The position numbers were made by a program, and so were the translations under genes. The notes beneath the pieces are model-generated. The model saw nothing but the letters and a program-made list of their open reading frames with translations, was not told the origin of the DNA and did not search any database. A stretch of 13,837 bases of DNA from the NCBI RefSeq assembly GCF_030454045.1, contig NZ_JAKDJE010000075.1:1-13837 (forward strand), written 5' to 3'. Of this stretch, positions 6,557 through 13,837 are shown in pieces (positions within the stretch are counted from its first letter, which is position 1; each line of letters begins with the position of its first letter). This DNA is from Psychrobacter sp. (GTDB lineage: Bacteria; Pseudomonadota; Gammaproteobacteria; Pseudomonadales; Moraxellaceae).

Positions 6557-7024
6557 ATGTCCGCTGTCAATCACTCACCCATCAAACGTGCCTCACAATC
6601 TCTCTGTTTATCAGCGGGCTTGTCAGATGCTGAGGTGCGTGATGTGAATCACCTATTAGAGTTATTACCAGTGGCGTTGGATCACTCGCATAGTGATGCA
6701 AAAGCAACTCTAGAGCACGAGCCACCGTCATTAACCATCAAACGGTTTGTCGATGGTCGCGGTCTTGCCTGCCCTATGCCACTCCTAAAGACTAAGATCG
6801 CCCTACGCGATGTCTGCGTTGGTGAATCACTGTATGTCGTGGCAACCGATCCAAACTCACAATCAGATATCACAGCGTTTTGTCGTCAGAGTCAGCAAAC
6901 ACAAACGAGCGACTACTTAGCGTTAATCGTCAACGAAGTTACTGATTTGTCAGGCAATAGCACATCATTGCAGCGTTTCGCTACAATATATCACTTCATC
7001 ATTACCAAAACTGATAGCAACTAA
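6557..7024 (+). CDS. TusA-family sulfur-carrier protein with N-terminal extension
   Basis: The C-terminal part is a TusA/SirA-type domain. It contains VDGRGLACPMPLLKTK (residues 65-80) with the CPxP motif whose Cys72 carries persulfide in the family, followed by the VGESLYVVATDPNSQSDI strand-helix and a second Cys at 109. TusA relays sulfur, for instance to tRNA 2-thiouridine synthesis, and paralogues serve other sulfur pathways; which applies here is unclear. Typical TusA proteins have about 75-85 residues, while this one has 155 with about 60 residues ahead of the domain (a LSDAEVRDVNHLLELLPVAL helix, then His/Ser/Glu-rich sequence). I recognise no family in the extension and there is no internal ATG before the domain. 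The ATG at 6557 has AAGG about 8-9 nt upstream. rpoH starts 79 bp downstream with no terminator between, so co-transcription is possible. Confidence 0.82.
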   Translation: MSAVNHSPIKRASQSLCLSAGLSDAEVRDVNHLLELLPVALDHSHSDAKATLEHEPPSLTIKRFVDGRGLACPMPLLKTKIALRDVCVGESLYVVATDPNSQSDITAFCRQSQQTQTSDYLALIVNEVTDLSGNSTSLQRFATIYHFIITKTDSN

Positions 7025-7103
7025 ACGCTGCTGTCCTTTACAATTACAACTATAGAGATTTTTATCTGACTGTTTGCTTAACTATTTAACCAAGGTCAAG
7101 AAT

Positions 7104-8129
7104 ATGGCTACTACTTCTACTGATGCTGCAAATGACAATAAAACAGACAGCACCGCTCCTATAAAAAATGAGGAACGCGATGCGGCACTAAAAGCCGCAG
7201 CTCAGCGCCCACCTTATGATGCCAGTACATTAGGCAATACCAGTACGCGCGATTTGGTGCCAGCAATGCCAACCCATTTGGCAGCGCCGGGGGTTAATCT
7301 GGGCGCCTACATCAATACTGTGCATCAAATTCCGATCTTAACGCCTGTACAAGAGCAAGAATTGGCCCATCGCTATTATGATGAGGGCGATGTTGAGGCA
7401 GCGCGTCTGCTGGTGATGTCGCATCTGCGCTTTGTCATTCATATTGCGCGCAGTTACTCAGGTTATGGTTTGCCTCAAGCCGACTTAATTCAAGAAGGCA
7501 ATTTGGGATTAATGAAGGCGGTCAAACGGTTTGATCCTAATAAAGGCGTGCGCTTGGTTTCCTTTGCCGTGCATTGGATCAAAGCTGAAATTCACGAATT
7601 TGTGATTCGTAACTGGCGTATCGTAAAAGTTGCGACCACCAAAGCGCATCGTAAATTGTTCTTTAACTTGCGCAGCCTAAAAAAAACCAACAATCAGCTC
7701 ACGCTAGAAGAAGCAGACGCGATTGCCAAAGATTTGAATGTCACGCGTAAGCAAGTGCTCGAGATGGAGTCGCGTCTGACCTCTTATGACGCCTCATTTG
7801 AAGCGCAATCCAGCGACGATGATGACGGTCGCTATGCACCGCAGCTGTTTTTGGAGGATGGCATTGACCCAGCTGAGCAGCTAGAAGAAGAAGACTGGGA
7901 AGAAAATAACTCGTCCGCCCTCATCGCGGCTATGGGAACATTGGACGATCGCTCACGTGATATCGTCGAGCAGCGCTGGCTCTCTGAGCAAAAATCCACC
8001 TTGCACGAACTGGCAGCAGTTTATTCAATCTCAGCTGAGCGTGTCCGTCAGATTGAAAAAAATGCGATGGACAAAATCCGTGAGGCCATGACCATTGATA
8101 GCGTCATCTTACCTGATGATATTCAATAG
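7104..8129 (+). CDS. rpoH: RNA polymerase heat-shock sigma factor RpoH (sigma-32)
   Basis: Directs RNA polymerase to heat-shock promoters of chaperones and proteases. Region 2 (about residues 65-185 of 341) includes SHLRFVIHIARSYSGYGLPQADLIQEGN and FAVHWIKAEIHEFVIRNWRIVKVATTK, split here only for quoting, nearly identical to E. coli RpoH. KLFFNLR at 184-190 is the RpoH box that distinguishes this factor from RpoD and RpoS. Region 4 (LDDRSRDIVEQRW, then SAERVRQIEKNAMDKIREAM) binds the -35. The start chosen is ATG at 7104 with AAGG 8 nt upstream; an in-frame TTG at 7074 is weaker. The product is about 57 residues longer than E. coli RpoH because of a polar Ala/Thr/Asp-rich N-terminus before region 1.2. 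It follows the TusA-like gene and precedes a DUF423 gene by 24 bp. I found no convincing dedicated promoter or mRNA thermosensor by eye. Confidence 0.97.
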   Translation: MATTSTDAANDNKTDSTAPIKNEERDAALKAAAQRPPYDASTLGNTSTRDLVPAMPTHLAAPGVNLGAYINTVHQIPILTPVQEQELAHRYYDEGDVEAARLLVMSHLRFVIHIARSYSGYGLPQADLIQEGNLGLMKAVKRFDPNKGVRLVSFAVHWIKAEIHEFVIRNWRIVKVATTKAHRKLFFNLRSLKKTNNQLTLEEADAIAKDLNVTRKQVLEMESRLTSYDASFEAQSSDDDDGRYAPQLFLEDGIDPAEQLEEEDWEENNSSALIAAMGTLDDRSRDIVEQRWLSEQKSTLHELAAVYSISAERVRQIEKNAMDKIREAMTIDSVILPDDIQ

Positions 8130-8153
8130 CATCAAAAAAAGACGAGTGTTGTC

Positions 8154-8528
8154 ATGTTAAATTGGATTGGTATTGCAGCGATTAATATGGCCATCGCTGT
8201 CGCTTTGGGGGCATTTGGTGCGCATGGTTTGAAGGGCGTCGTAAATGTGCAACAACTTGAATGGTGGCATACTGCGACGTTATACTTATTTGTGCATGCG
8301 CTTGGATTGTTGCTGGTTGGCTTATTGATACGACTGCGATATGCCACTCAGACCACCGCTTTTCTATTACAGATTGGTATTATTATCTTTGCAGGTAGTC
8401 TATACGCCATGACGCTTGGGGCACCGCGCTGGTTTGGGGCGATCACGCCTATCGGCGGGGTGCTTATGATCGCAGGTTGGCTATGGCTTGCCGTGACTAC
8501 ATTTCGACTCAAAGCGCCCATCAACTAA
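8154..8528 (+). CDS. DUF423 small inner-membrane protein (YgdD-like)
   Basis: 124-residue membrane protein with four hydrophobic segments (about residues 4-22, 43-62, 69-88 and 95-116). The DUF423 hallmarks are seen: GAFGAHGLK after the first segment, a WWHTATLYLFVHALGLL stretch, and PIGGVLMIAGWLWLA in the last segment. The family is widespread and its function is unknown. The ATG at 8154 lies 24 bp after the rpoH stop; the ribosome site is weak (GAG about 10-12 nt upstream), which suggests translation coupled to rpoH. No signal for a separate promoter was seen. Confidence 0.88.
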   Translation: MLNWIGIAAINMAIAVALGAFGAHGLKGVVNVQQLEWWHTATLYLFVHALGLLLVGLLIRLRYATQTTAFLLQIGIIIFAGSLYAMTLGAPRWFGAITPIGGVLMIAGWLWLAVTTFRLKAPIN

Positions 8529-8545
8529 CTTACGCGATTCATAGC

Positions 8546-8575
8546 TTGAACAGGTTTGATACAGGGTAATAATAC
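8546..8575 (+). promoter_or_regulatory. possible promoter of thiS
   Basis: TTGAAC (8546-8551), an 18-bp spacer and TAATAC (8570-8575), in the 150-bp gap before thiS. This would leave a leader of about 95 nt. No TPP riboswitch (THI box) is recognisable in it. Confidence 0.35.
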
Positions 8576-8678
8576 CTATTAGCAAAATTATAGAGCGTCG
8601 CAAATGTCTCAAAAGTGCATGTTAAGCTTGAAAGCACATAGGAAGCGACTGGTAGAGGGAATTTTAGGGAGAATTTGT

Positions 8679-8879
8679 ATGAGCACGATTAGTGTGAATG
8701 GAAAAAACTTACAGACCACTCATCAGACGGTACAGCTTGTGGTCAATGAGCTTGGACTCAGTCAAGGGCGTTATGCGGTCGAAGTGAATGGCGAGCTGAT
8801 ACCAAAGAGTGAGCTGGCTCAATTACGTATTGTAGAAGGCATGAACATTGAGGTGGTACAAGCGGTCGGTGGCGGCTAG
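8679..8879 (+). CDS. thiS: sulfur carrier protein ThiS
   Basis: Ubiquitin-like sulfur carrier for the thiazole half of thiamine; its C-terminal Gly is adenylated by ThiF, thiocarboxylated and used by ThiG. The start chosen is ATG at 8679 with AGGGAG 7 nt upstream, giving 66 residues (MSTISVNGKNLQTTHQTVQL at the N-terminus), the normal ThiS length. An in-frame ATG at 8604 would add 25 basic residues unlike ThiS. Family features include VNGE followed by IPKSE, then a beta-grasp end IEVVQAVGGG that closes with the required Gly-Gly. thiG is normally next to thiS, but here the next gene is the convergent hpf, so thiS is separated from the rest of the pathway within this window. Confidence 0.92.
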   Translation: MSTISVNGKNLQTTHQTVQLVVNELGLSQGRYAVEVNGELIPKSELAQLRIVEGMNIEVVQAVGGG

Positions 8880-8937
8880 TTTTTATACTGTATTTTATGA
8901 TAAGCTTTTGTCAGACGCGGACTCTTAGCAATATCAT

Positions 8938-8977
8938 AAAAAAGACCTCAACGTATCAAACGTTTGAGGTCTTTTTT
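8938..8977. terminator. bidirectional terminator between thiS and hpf
   Basis: GACCTCAA (8944-8951) pairs with TTGAGGTC (8964-8971), extended by six A (8938-8943) facing six T (8972-8977). T tracts follow the stem on both strands. It lies 58 bp after thiS on the plus strand and about 130 bp after hpf on the minus strand. Confidence 0.88.
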
Positions 8978-9105
8978 CCTTTATCAATCATTGATTAGCA
9001 GGGCAGCTGTTTATCTCATTTCTTATTTGTTCGCTTACCTTGAAAGATTTTTGATAATCCTCTTCATTATCTAATTCATCTAATCAATGTCAATTAAATA
9101 TCGTA

Positions 9106-9486
9106 CTAAGCTGCTGGTACGGCTTCAGCAGGCGCGGTGCCTTGATAGCGATCTTCACGCCCAGCACCCTGCGTTTTTTTACGCTCTTGACGAGTTTTGT
9201 ACTTGCGTACTTGTCTATCAAGTTTGTCTGCCATCTCATTAATGGCTTTATACATATCATCTTCTAAGGCTTGGACAAACATTTCTTGACCAGAGACGCG
9301 CATGATTGCTTCAGCTTTATGGCTTTTTCTACCGCCATCACTTGCGCCGCTATTGTCTAACGATAATATCACTTTAATACTCTGTATCTGATCAAAATGT
9401 CGCTCTACTTTTTCAAGCTTTTCACGAACTGCTGTGTCCATAGCTTCGGTAACGCTGATATGGTGACCACTGATAGAAACATTCAT
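9106..9486 (-). CDS. hpf: ribosome hibernation promoting factor, short form
   Basis: Binds the decoding region of the 30S subunit when growth slows and promotes inactive 100S dimers. MNVSISGHHISVTEAMDTAV opens the protein, with HFDQIQSIKVILSLD and KSHKAEAIMRVSGQEMFVQ following, and EDDMYKAINEMADKLDRQVRKYKTR forming the basic second helix. The 126 residues end with an Ala/Pro tail and lack the extra dimerisation domain of long HPF. The start chosen is ATG at 9486 with AAGGA 7 nt upstream; an in-frame start at 9549 adds 21 residues unlike the family. Upstream on the same strand is rpoN, the usual neighbour of hpf in proteobacteria, though here 358 bp away. ptsN, often next, is not present downstream. 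Confidence 0.94.
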   Translation of the reverse strand: MNVSISGHHISVTEAMDTAVREKLEKVERHFDQIQSIKVILSLDNSGASDGGRKSHKAEAIMRVSGQEMFVQALEDDMYKAINEMADKLDRQVRKYKTRQERKKTQGAGREDRYQGTAPAEAVPAA

Positions 9487-9844
9487 ATTATTGTCCTTGT
9501 ATTTGTGACTTACATTCAACAGATGAAGTCGCATTTCTGCTTTTATCATCTTGCCTTACCAACAACAGCTCTCATGCTTTTAGTAAAATATCGACGTATC
9601 CTTTTATCGTCTCCTTTATTAATTATGAATAAATACTATGAGATAGCCTGTAGACTTCGTTGTTGGTATGACTCTAATTTGTCATGAAAGTCGGATAGTA
9701 GCAAGACATCAAATTGTAATTAAGTGTAACAATAGCTGTTGTTTCCATCATGTTTCTATATAATCAAAAAATTTTATTTTTTATATCTAGATAGCGTCAT
9801 AGATAGAGTACCGCTTAGTTCTTATAGACAGCCGATCAATCTCA
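9487..9844 (-). other. 358-bp gap between rpoN and hpf
   Basis: Very AT-rich in the part next to rpoN (about 9720-9800). A minus-strand AAAGGAG near 9613-9619 looks like a ribosome site but has no start codon at a proper distance, and only tiny open frames (under 25 codons) lie here. No strong terminator or near-consensus promoter is seen, although hpf probably needs its own promoter. A small RNA is possible but nothing in the sequence demands one. Confidence 0.45.
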
Positions 9845-11482
9845 TTAATATTTTTGTTTGCGCTGCGTGGATGAGCCTATGTTCATCGCTTCACGATACT
9901 TAGCAACGGTTCTTCTGGCAATATCGATACCATCTGCCAATAATTCTTTTTGAATACGGCTATCCGATAGCGGTTTTTTGGGATCTTCATCGGCGATGAG
10001 CTTTTTGATCATGGCACTGATGGCGGTGGATGAAATATCGCCATCCGAACTGCTAACATGGGATGAAAAGAAGTGCTTTAGCGAAAATAGCCCTTGCGGT
10101 GTCAAGATGGTTTTGCTGGTCGTGAGGCGTGAGACGGTGGACTCATGCAGGTCTACCTCTTCTGCAATCGCCTTTAAAATAAGGGGCTGCATGGCCGTTG
10201 CACCGTGCTGCAAAAACTCTTGCTGGTAACGCACAATGCTAGTGGCTACCTTTAATAGGTTTTGATTGCGCTCCTCAATACTGCGGATAAAGAGGCGCGC
10301 ATCAGTAAGGTTTTCACGCAGATATTGATTATCAGGACTGTCATCACCGCGTTTGACCAAATTGGCGTACTCTTGGTTGACTCGTAGCTTCGGCAAAGTA
10401 TCGGGATTGAGGCGCACATGCCATCCCTCCTCTGATGCTTTAGAATCGTCCATCGATTTGCGATGCCTAATAGGGGTCACTAACACATCTGGGATATCGT
10501 AACTGTCCGGCTGCTGGGTATAATCAGGCTGATTGATTTGAAACAACAACCCTGGCGATGGGTTTAAAGTACGCAGTAGAGTAAGCGCAGGGGTGATTTT
10601 TTCAGGAGCAAGTCCCGTTCGCTCAGTCAGCGCTTTGATATTGTTACTCACCAAAAGCTCGCCGGCTGTTAGCAGCGCTTTTGCCTCTTCAAGATGTTTG
10701 GTACTGGCATCTAGCTTTGCCAGCTGAATGGCCAGACACTCACTCAAATGACGCGCGCCAACGCCAATCGGGTCACAAGATTGAATCATGCGTAATACCG
10801 CCATGACCTCATCGTACTCAACGCGCTCATCCCACTGATAAAAGTTGGCCATGGTATCAAAGCTTTGTAGCAACTCATCGATATCGATTCGTATGAATCC
10901 CATGTCGTCCATAGAGTCCATCAAATACTCTGCAATCAATGTGTCCGTCTCTGATAGGCGCTTAAAATTCAGCTGCCAGCGCACATGGTCTTGAATCGTG
11001 GACGAAGTACCGCCTTGATAACTATCAAAGTCATCATCCGCTCTACTGCTACTAGAACCTGTGGAAGCAGAAGCATAGTTACCTGTATCAAAACTGCTGG
11101 CGTCAAAGCTATCCGTCTCAAAACCACCATCACTATCCATCGCACCATCATCGATACGAGATTGCTGTAATTTATCCAAGCTATCGGTATTATCGTTACC
11201 ATAGTCGGTCTGACTCTCAGATCCAGTACTAGAAGAATCACTGCTTTGGTTCCAGCTATCCAGTGTCAATGACTCACTAACATCATCCACATGGTCGTCA
11301 CGACCATCCTCATATTCATCTTCTTCGATGCGCTCAAGCAGCGGATTGCTGTCAAGCTTGGCCTGAACCTCTTGCGCAAGCTCAAGACTTGAGAGCTGCA
11401 GCAGTTTGATAGCCTGCTGCATTTGCGGGGTCAGTTTTTGTGAGGTACTTAGCGTGCTCGCCAATCCGAACGACATACTCAT
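9845..11482 (-). CDS. rpoN: RNA polymerase sigma-54 factor RpoN
   Basis: Directs polymerase to -24/-12 promoters that need AAA+ activators. Region I is clear at the N-terminus: SQKLTPQMQQAIKLLQLSSL, then ELAQEVQAKLDSNPLLE. Residues about 54-160 are a long Asp/Ser/Gly-rich stretch (region II). The core-binding domain follows, with CDPIGVGARHLSECLAIQL and LRTLNPSPG. The C-terminal HTH (LHESTVSRLTTSKTILTPQGLFSL, quoted here in a single 24-residue region near 445-470, key residues STVSR) precedes the RpoN box ARRTVAKYRE at 522-531. The product has 545 residues against 477 in E. coli, mostly from region II. Two ATG codons lie two codons apart; neither has a strong ribosome site (GGAG about 14 nt before the first). 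It is divergent from the hydrolase gene and upstream of hpf. Confidence 0.97.
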   Translation of the reverse strand: MSMSFGLASTLSTSQKLTPQMQQAIKLLQLSSLELAQEVQAKLDSNPLLERIEEDEYEDGRDDHVDDVSESLTLDSWNQSSDSSSTGSESQTDYGNDNTDSLDKLQQSRIDDGAMDSDGGFETDSFDASSFDTGNYASASTGSSSSRADDDFDSYQGGTSSTIQDHVRWQLNFKRLSETDTLIAEYLMDSMDDMGFIRIDIDELLQSFDTMANFYQWDERVEYDEVMAVLRMIQSCDPIGVGARHLSECLAIQLAKLDASTKHLEEAKALLTAGELLVSNNIKALTERTGLAPEKITPALTLLRTLNPSPGLLFQINQPDYTQQPDSYDIPDVLVTPIRHRKSMDDSKASEEGWHVRLNPDTLPKLRVNQEYANLVKRGDDSPDNQYLRENLTDARLFIRSIEERNQNLLKVATSIVRYQQEFLQHGATAMQPLILKAIAEEVDLHESTVSRLTTSKTILTPQGLFSLKHFFSSHVSSSDGDISSTAISAMIKKLIADEDPKKPLSDSRIQKELLADGIDIARRTVAKYREAMNIGSSTQRKQKY

Positions 11483-11687
11483 GGGCGGCTTATTACACTC
11501 CAGTCTTGGTCATATTGTATTTATTTTGCCAATTAAGGCGATGATGTCACTTTAACAGGACATGACGATAGCATTTTTTATCACAATTTTGCTACGTTAA
11601 TTTATATCCTATCCAGATACGATTGGTATGTTTGTGATACAAATTTAGCATGTTTGCCTTAATAACCAACCGATAACTACGAATGGT

Positions 11688-11715
11688 TTGTTCAGCGTCA
11701 TCAACATTTTATAAT
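11688..11715 (+). promoter_or_regulatory. sigma-70 promoter of the C-N hydrolase gene
   Basis: TTGTTC (11688-11693), a 16-bp spacer and TATAAT (11710-11715). It sits in the 256-300 bp divergent gap with rpoN. The predicted start near 11722 precedes both candidate ATGs. No clean minus-strand promoter for rpoN was recognised in the same gap. Confidence 0.5.
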
Positions 11716-11780
11716 AAAAAGCGTCATAAAAAATTGTCATGAGCAGCCATCAAGACTTACCTGTTGCGGAGAATATTGTC

Positions 11781-12680
11781 ATGACTGACACAACAATGCC
11801 CTCTCAATTTAGCACAGCTGCCATTCAGATGAACAGCCAACAAGATATCGAGGATAACCTAGCCACCATAAAAGCAGCGATTGCCGAGGCCAAAGCAAAA
11901 GGCGCGAAGCTGATCGTCATACCTGAGAACTGCTGTAGCATGGGTCAACAGTTTGCCACTGCAGAGCGTTTTGACGCGCTATCAGCGACCCTGGCAGAGT
12001 ATGCACGCGCCCATGGTGTCTATCTACTCGCAGGCTCACTGCCCTGCCCTTATCGACCTGATGGTGTGATCGTCCCTGACGGTCGGCTGCGTCAAGCCAG
12101 CCAGCTGTTTGCACCTGATGGTACGCGAGTGGCGCGCTACGATAAGATTCATCTGTTTACCGCGACTGTGGCTGATAAGCAAGGCAGCTACAATGAAGCG
12201 GCGACATTTGAGCCTGGCACGCAGACCGTGGTTGCGCCTCTTGAGTCAGAAGGCTCTGTGTATCAGTTAGGGATGATGGTGTGTTTTGACTTGCGCTTTC
12301 CAGCACTAGCGCAGCGCTTACGTCAAGCAGGCGCTGAGATACTGAGTGCCCCCTCTGCCTTTACCTATCTAACGGGACAGGCGCATTGGTCACTGTTGCT
12401 ACAGGCACGTGCTTTGGACAGTCAGTGCATGGTGATCGGGGCAGCACAGGGCGGCGATCATGCATATAAAGATGGCAATACGCGCCAGACGTGGGGACAT
12501 ACAGCCATCACCGCTTTTGACGGCAGTATCATTGCGAGCCATGATAGCAGCGAGCCGATTCTGGCGACGGCATCTGATACCGATACAGGCTACGCCATCG
12601 TGGTGGGATCGCTGGATAGACAAGCGCAAGCACAAGGACGACAGAAATTACCTATTTTTGATTGTCATCGTTTGGCATAA
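11781..12680 (+). CDS. carbon-nitrogen hydrolase (nitrilase superfamily, Nit/deaminated glutathione amidase-like)
   Basis: Cytosolic amidase of the nitrilase superfamily. The catalytic triad is visible: Glu49 in VIPENC, Lys122 in YDKIHLF and Cys168 in MMVCFDLRFP (numbering from the chosen start). The later segments LTGQAHWSLLLQARALDSQC and AAQGGDH, then TWGHTAITAFDG, are typical of the Nit1/YbeM branch, which hydrolyses deaminated glutathione as metabolite repair. The substrate is therefore a family-based guess. The start at 11781 has GGAG 8-9 nt upstream and gives 299 residues. An ATG at 11739 in the same frame lacks a ribosome site and would add 14 residues before the first strand. The gene is divergent from rpoN and convergent with xerC, with only 42 bp between stops and no clear terminator there. 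Confidence 0.9.
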   Translation: MTDTTMPSQFSTAAIQMNSQQDIEDNLATIKAAIAEAKAKGAKLIVIPENCCSMGQQFATAERFDALSATLAEYARAHGVYLLAGSLPCPYRPDGVIVPDGRLRQASQLFAPDGTRVARYDKIHLFTATVADKQGSYNEAATFEPGTQTVVAPLESEGSVYQLGMMVCFDLRFPALAQRLRQAGAEILSAPSAFTYLTGQAHWSLLLQARALDSQCMVIGAAQGGDHAYKDGNTRQTWGHTAITAFDGSIIASHDSSEPILATASDTDTGYAIVVGSLDRQAQAQGRQKLPIFDCHRLA

Positions 12681-12722
12681 CTTAAAAAGTAACATAGATT
12701 GCTTAAACCGTAGATTACTCAA

Positions 12723-13763
12723 TTAGGTAGGATTTTCATCATTTTGAGTGTGGGTGGCTCGTGGATGGGCGCGATCATAGACTTGTGTTAATTTGGCAAA
12801 ATCAACGTGGGTGTAAATTTGCGTGGTACTGATATCGCTATGTCCTAACATCTCCTGCACGGCACGCAAGTCACCACTACCTGACAGCATGTGTGAGGCA
12901 AAGCAATGACGCAGTAGATGGGGATACAAGTTTTGAGCGATACCTGCGCGAGTAGCCGCAACTTTTAGGCGCTGCTGCACTGCCCGCGTTGACAATCTCG
13001 TACCGAGTTTTTCACTGATAAATAACGCACTATCCATCTGCTCTACCCACAGATGACGGTGCGGCAAATAGCGTTTAATCGCTTCTGCTGCTTTTGTGCC
13101 TAATGGCACTAGACGAGTTTTATTGCCTTTACCTGTGACTCGCACCCGCAAATCCGACAAGTCCACATCTGCTATATCAAGTGCGACCAGCTCGCCGACA
13201 CGTAGACCACTACTATAGAGTAGCTCAAACATGGCCTTATCACGTAGCCACAAGCGGGCCTGCTCTGGTGTATCAGGGGTCTCTTGATCCAACAGTTGCG
13301 TCAACAAATCCACATCAGCAATAGACGGCAAGGGTCTGGGGCTACGCTTGAGCTGATAGCCAGTGGTTGGGTTGATGCGAGCTAGTTCCTCTTCGATCAG
13401 CCAGCCATAAAAATGCCGAATCGCTGACAGCTCTTGCTGAACGCTAGCAAGCGCAAGCTTGTCTTCATCGAGACGCTGACTGATATGCTGAGCCAATTGG
13501 CGCTTATCACAACGCGTCCACGTCAGACGCTTACCGCGTAAGAACAGTGCCAGTTGGTTTAAGCCAGCAAAATAAGCGGTCAGCGTATGCGGCGAGTGAT
13601 TACGCACAGACAGCGTATTGAGCCAACGATGGACAGGTTCTAATAACGCTCGTAGCGCGGCATCTGACTCTATATTCGCCGCCAGCTCAGCTGATAGCCA
13701 AGGTGCCGTTTGCGTTGTCTGACCGTCTTGATGAGTGGACATAACCATATCAGAAGCACCCAT
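12723..13763 (-). CDS. xerC: tyrosine recombinase XerC
   Basis: Acts with XerD at dif to resolve chromosome dimers at division. The N-terminal SAM-like domain (about residues 40-125, LNTLSVRNHSPHTLTAYFAGL region) precedes the catalytic domain. The active-site residues are all present: Arg188 in SSGLRVGEL, Lys212 in TGKGNK, His282 and Arg285 in HLLRHCFASH, His308 in LGHSDISTTQ, and nucleophile Tyr317 in IYTHVDF. The C-terminal YDRAHPRA favours XerC over XerD. At 346 residues it is longer than the usual ~300 because of about 45 N-terminal residues. ATGs occur at codons 1, 6 and 8, none with a strong ribosome site, so the exact start is uncertain. The frame also stays open, without a start codon, to the window edge at 13837. 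The upstream gene is outside the window. Confidence 0.94.
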   Translation of the reverse strand: MGASDMVMSTHQDGQTTQTAPWLSAELAANIESDAALRALLEPVHRWLNTLSVRNHSPHTLTAYFAGLNQLALFLRGKRLTWTRCDKRQLAQHISQRLDEDKLALASVQQELSAIRHFYGWLIEEELARINPTTGYQLKRSPRPLPSIADVDLLTQLLDQETPDTPEQARLWLRDKAMFELLYSSGLRVGELVALDIADVDLSDLRVRVTGKGNKTRLVPLGTKAAEAIKRYLPHRHLWVEQMDSALFISEKLGTRLSTRAVQQRLKVAATRAGIAQNLYPHLLRHCFASHMLSGSGDLRAVQEMLGHSDISTTQIYTHVDFAKLTQVYDRAHPRATHTQNDENPT

Positions 13764-13837
13764 GTTATTGATATCATTTTTCGGTGGTGTATCAAAAAGT
13801 ATGCTGGAGTAATAAAAGAAGGGTGACAGCCGAAGCA

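Noticed and set aside
8529..8678. TPP riboswitch upstream of thiS
   Set aside because: No CTGAGA-type THI box or matching stem pattern could be recognised by eye; a covariance search would settle it.
9397..9687. Plus-strand open frame of 96 codons overlapping the hpf start and the rpoN-hpf gap
   Set aside because: Partly antisense to hpf, no ribosome site, no family features.
1..13837. CRISPR array, tRNA/rRNA genes, prophage, toxin-antitoxin or restriction genes
   Set aside because: No regularly spaced repeats, cloverleaf-type sequences or relevant protein motifs were seen; all substantial frames are accounted for by the listed genes.

Overview
The window reads as an ordinary chromosomal segment of a gammaproteobacterium of the Moraxellaceae, most like Psychrobacter. 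That assignment is an inference from moderate GC with AT-rich gaps, the protein flavour (acidic low-complexity linkers, N-terminally extended core proteins) and the gene set. It holds fourteen protein genes and no RNA genes, phage genes or CRISPR array.

Layout. Positions 1-301 have no recognisable gene. A leftward block follows: crcB (fluoride channel), tsaD (tRNA t6A synthesis), a cytochrome c5-type lipoprotein with its own terminator, and a small Ala/Thr/Asp-rich lipoprotein. Next to the lipoprotein start lies a gene-less 265-bp element with perfect terminal inverted repeats and a TA duplication, which is a MITE. Rightward from there come rpsU, with a clear sigma-70 promoter and terminator, and yqeY, whose terminator lies in the 3' end of the convergent bepA-like M48 metalloprotease gene. 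A promoter-bearing divergent gap of 320 bp separates bepA from a rightward run: a TusA-family protein with an unusual N-terminal extension, rpoH (sigma-32), a DUF423 membrane protein and a stand-alone thiS. A strong terminator with A and T tracts on both sides separates thiS from the leftward pair rpoN (sigma-54) and hpf (ribosome hibernation factor), which are 358 bp apart. A carbon-nitrogen hydrolase diverges from rpoN, and xerC (dif recombinase) runs leftward to the right edge.

How the genes relate. Most are conserved housekeeping or stress functions: translation (rpsU, tsaD, yqeY, hpf), alternative sigma factors (rpoH, rpoN), envelope quality control (bepA), sulfur or thiamine cofactor chemistry (TusA-like, thiS), metabolite repair (C-N hydrolase) and chromosome dimer resolution (xerC). 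I see no defence or secondary-metabolite system, and nothing that convincingly amounts to a new multi-gene system. The most interesting items are the MITE at the promoter of the lipoprotein gene, the paired low-complexity lipoproteins (one a cytochrome c5 without the usual extra Cys pair), the N-terminal extensions of the TusA-like protein, RpoH and the BepA-like protease, and the orphan thiS. Several starts were moved downstream of the longest open frame on the basis of ribosome-binding sites and family length: tsaD, cytochrome, yqeY, rpoH, thiS, hpf and the hydrolase.
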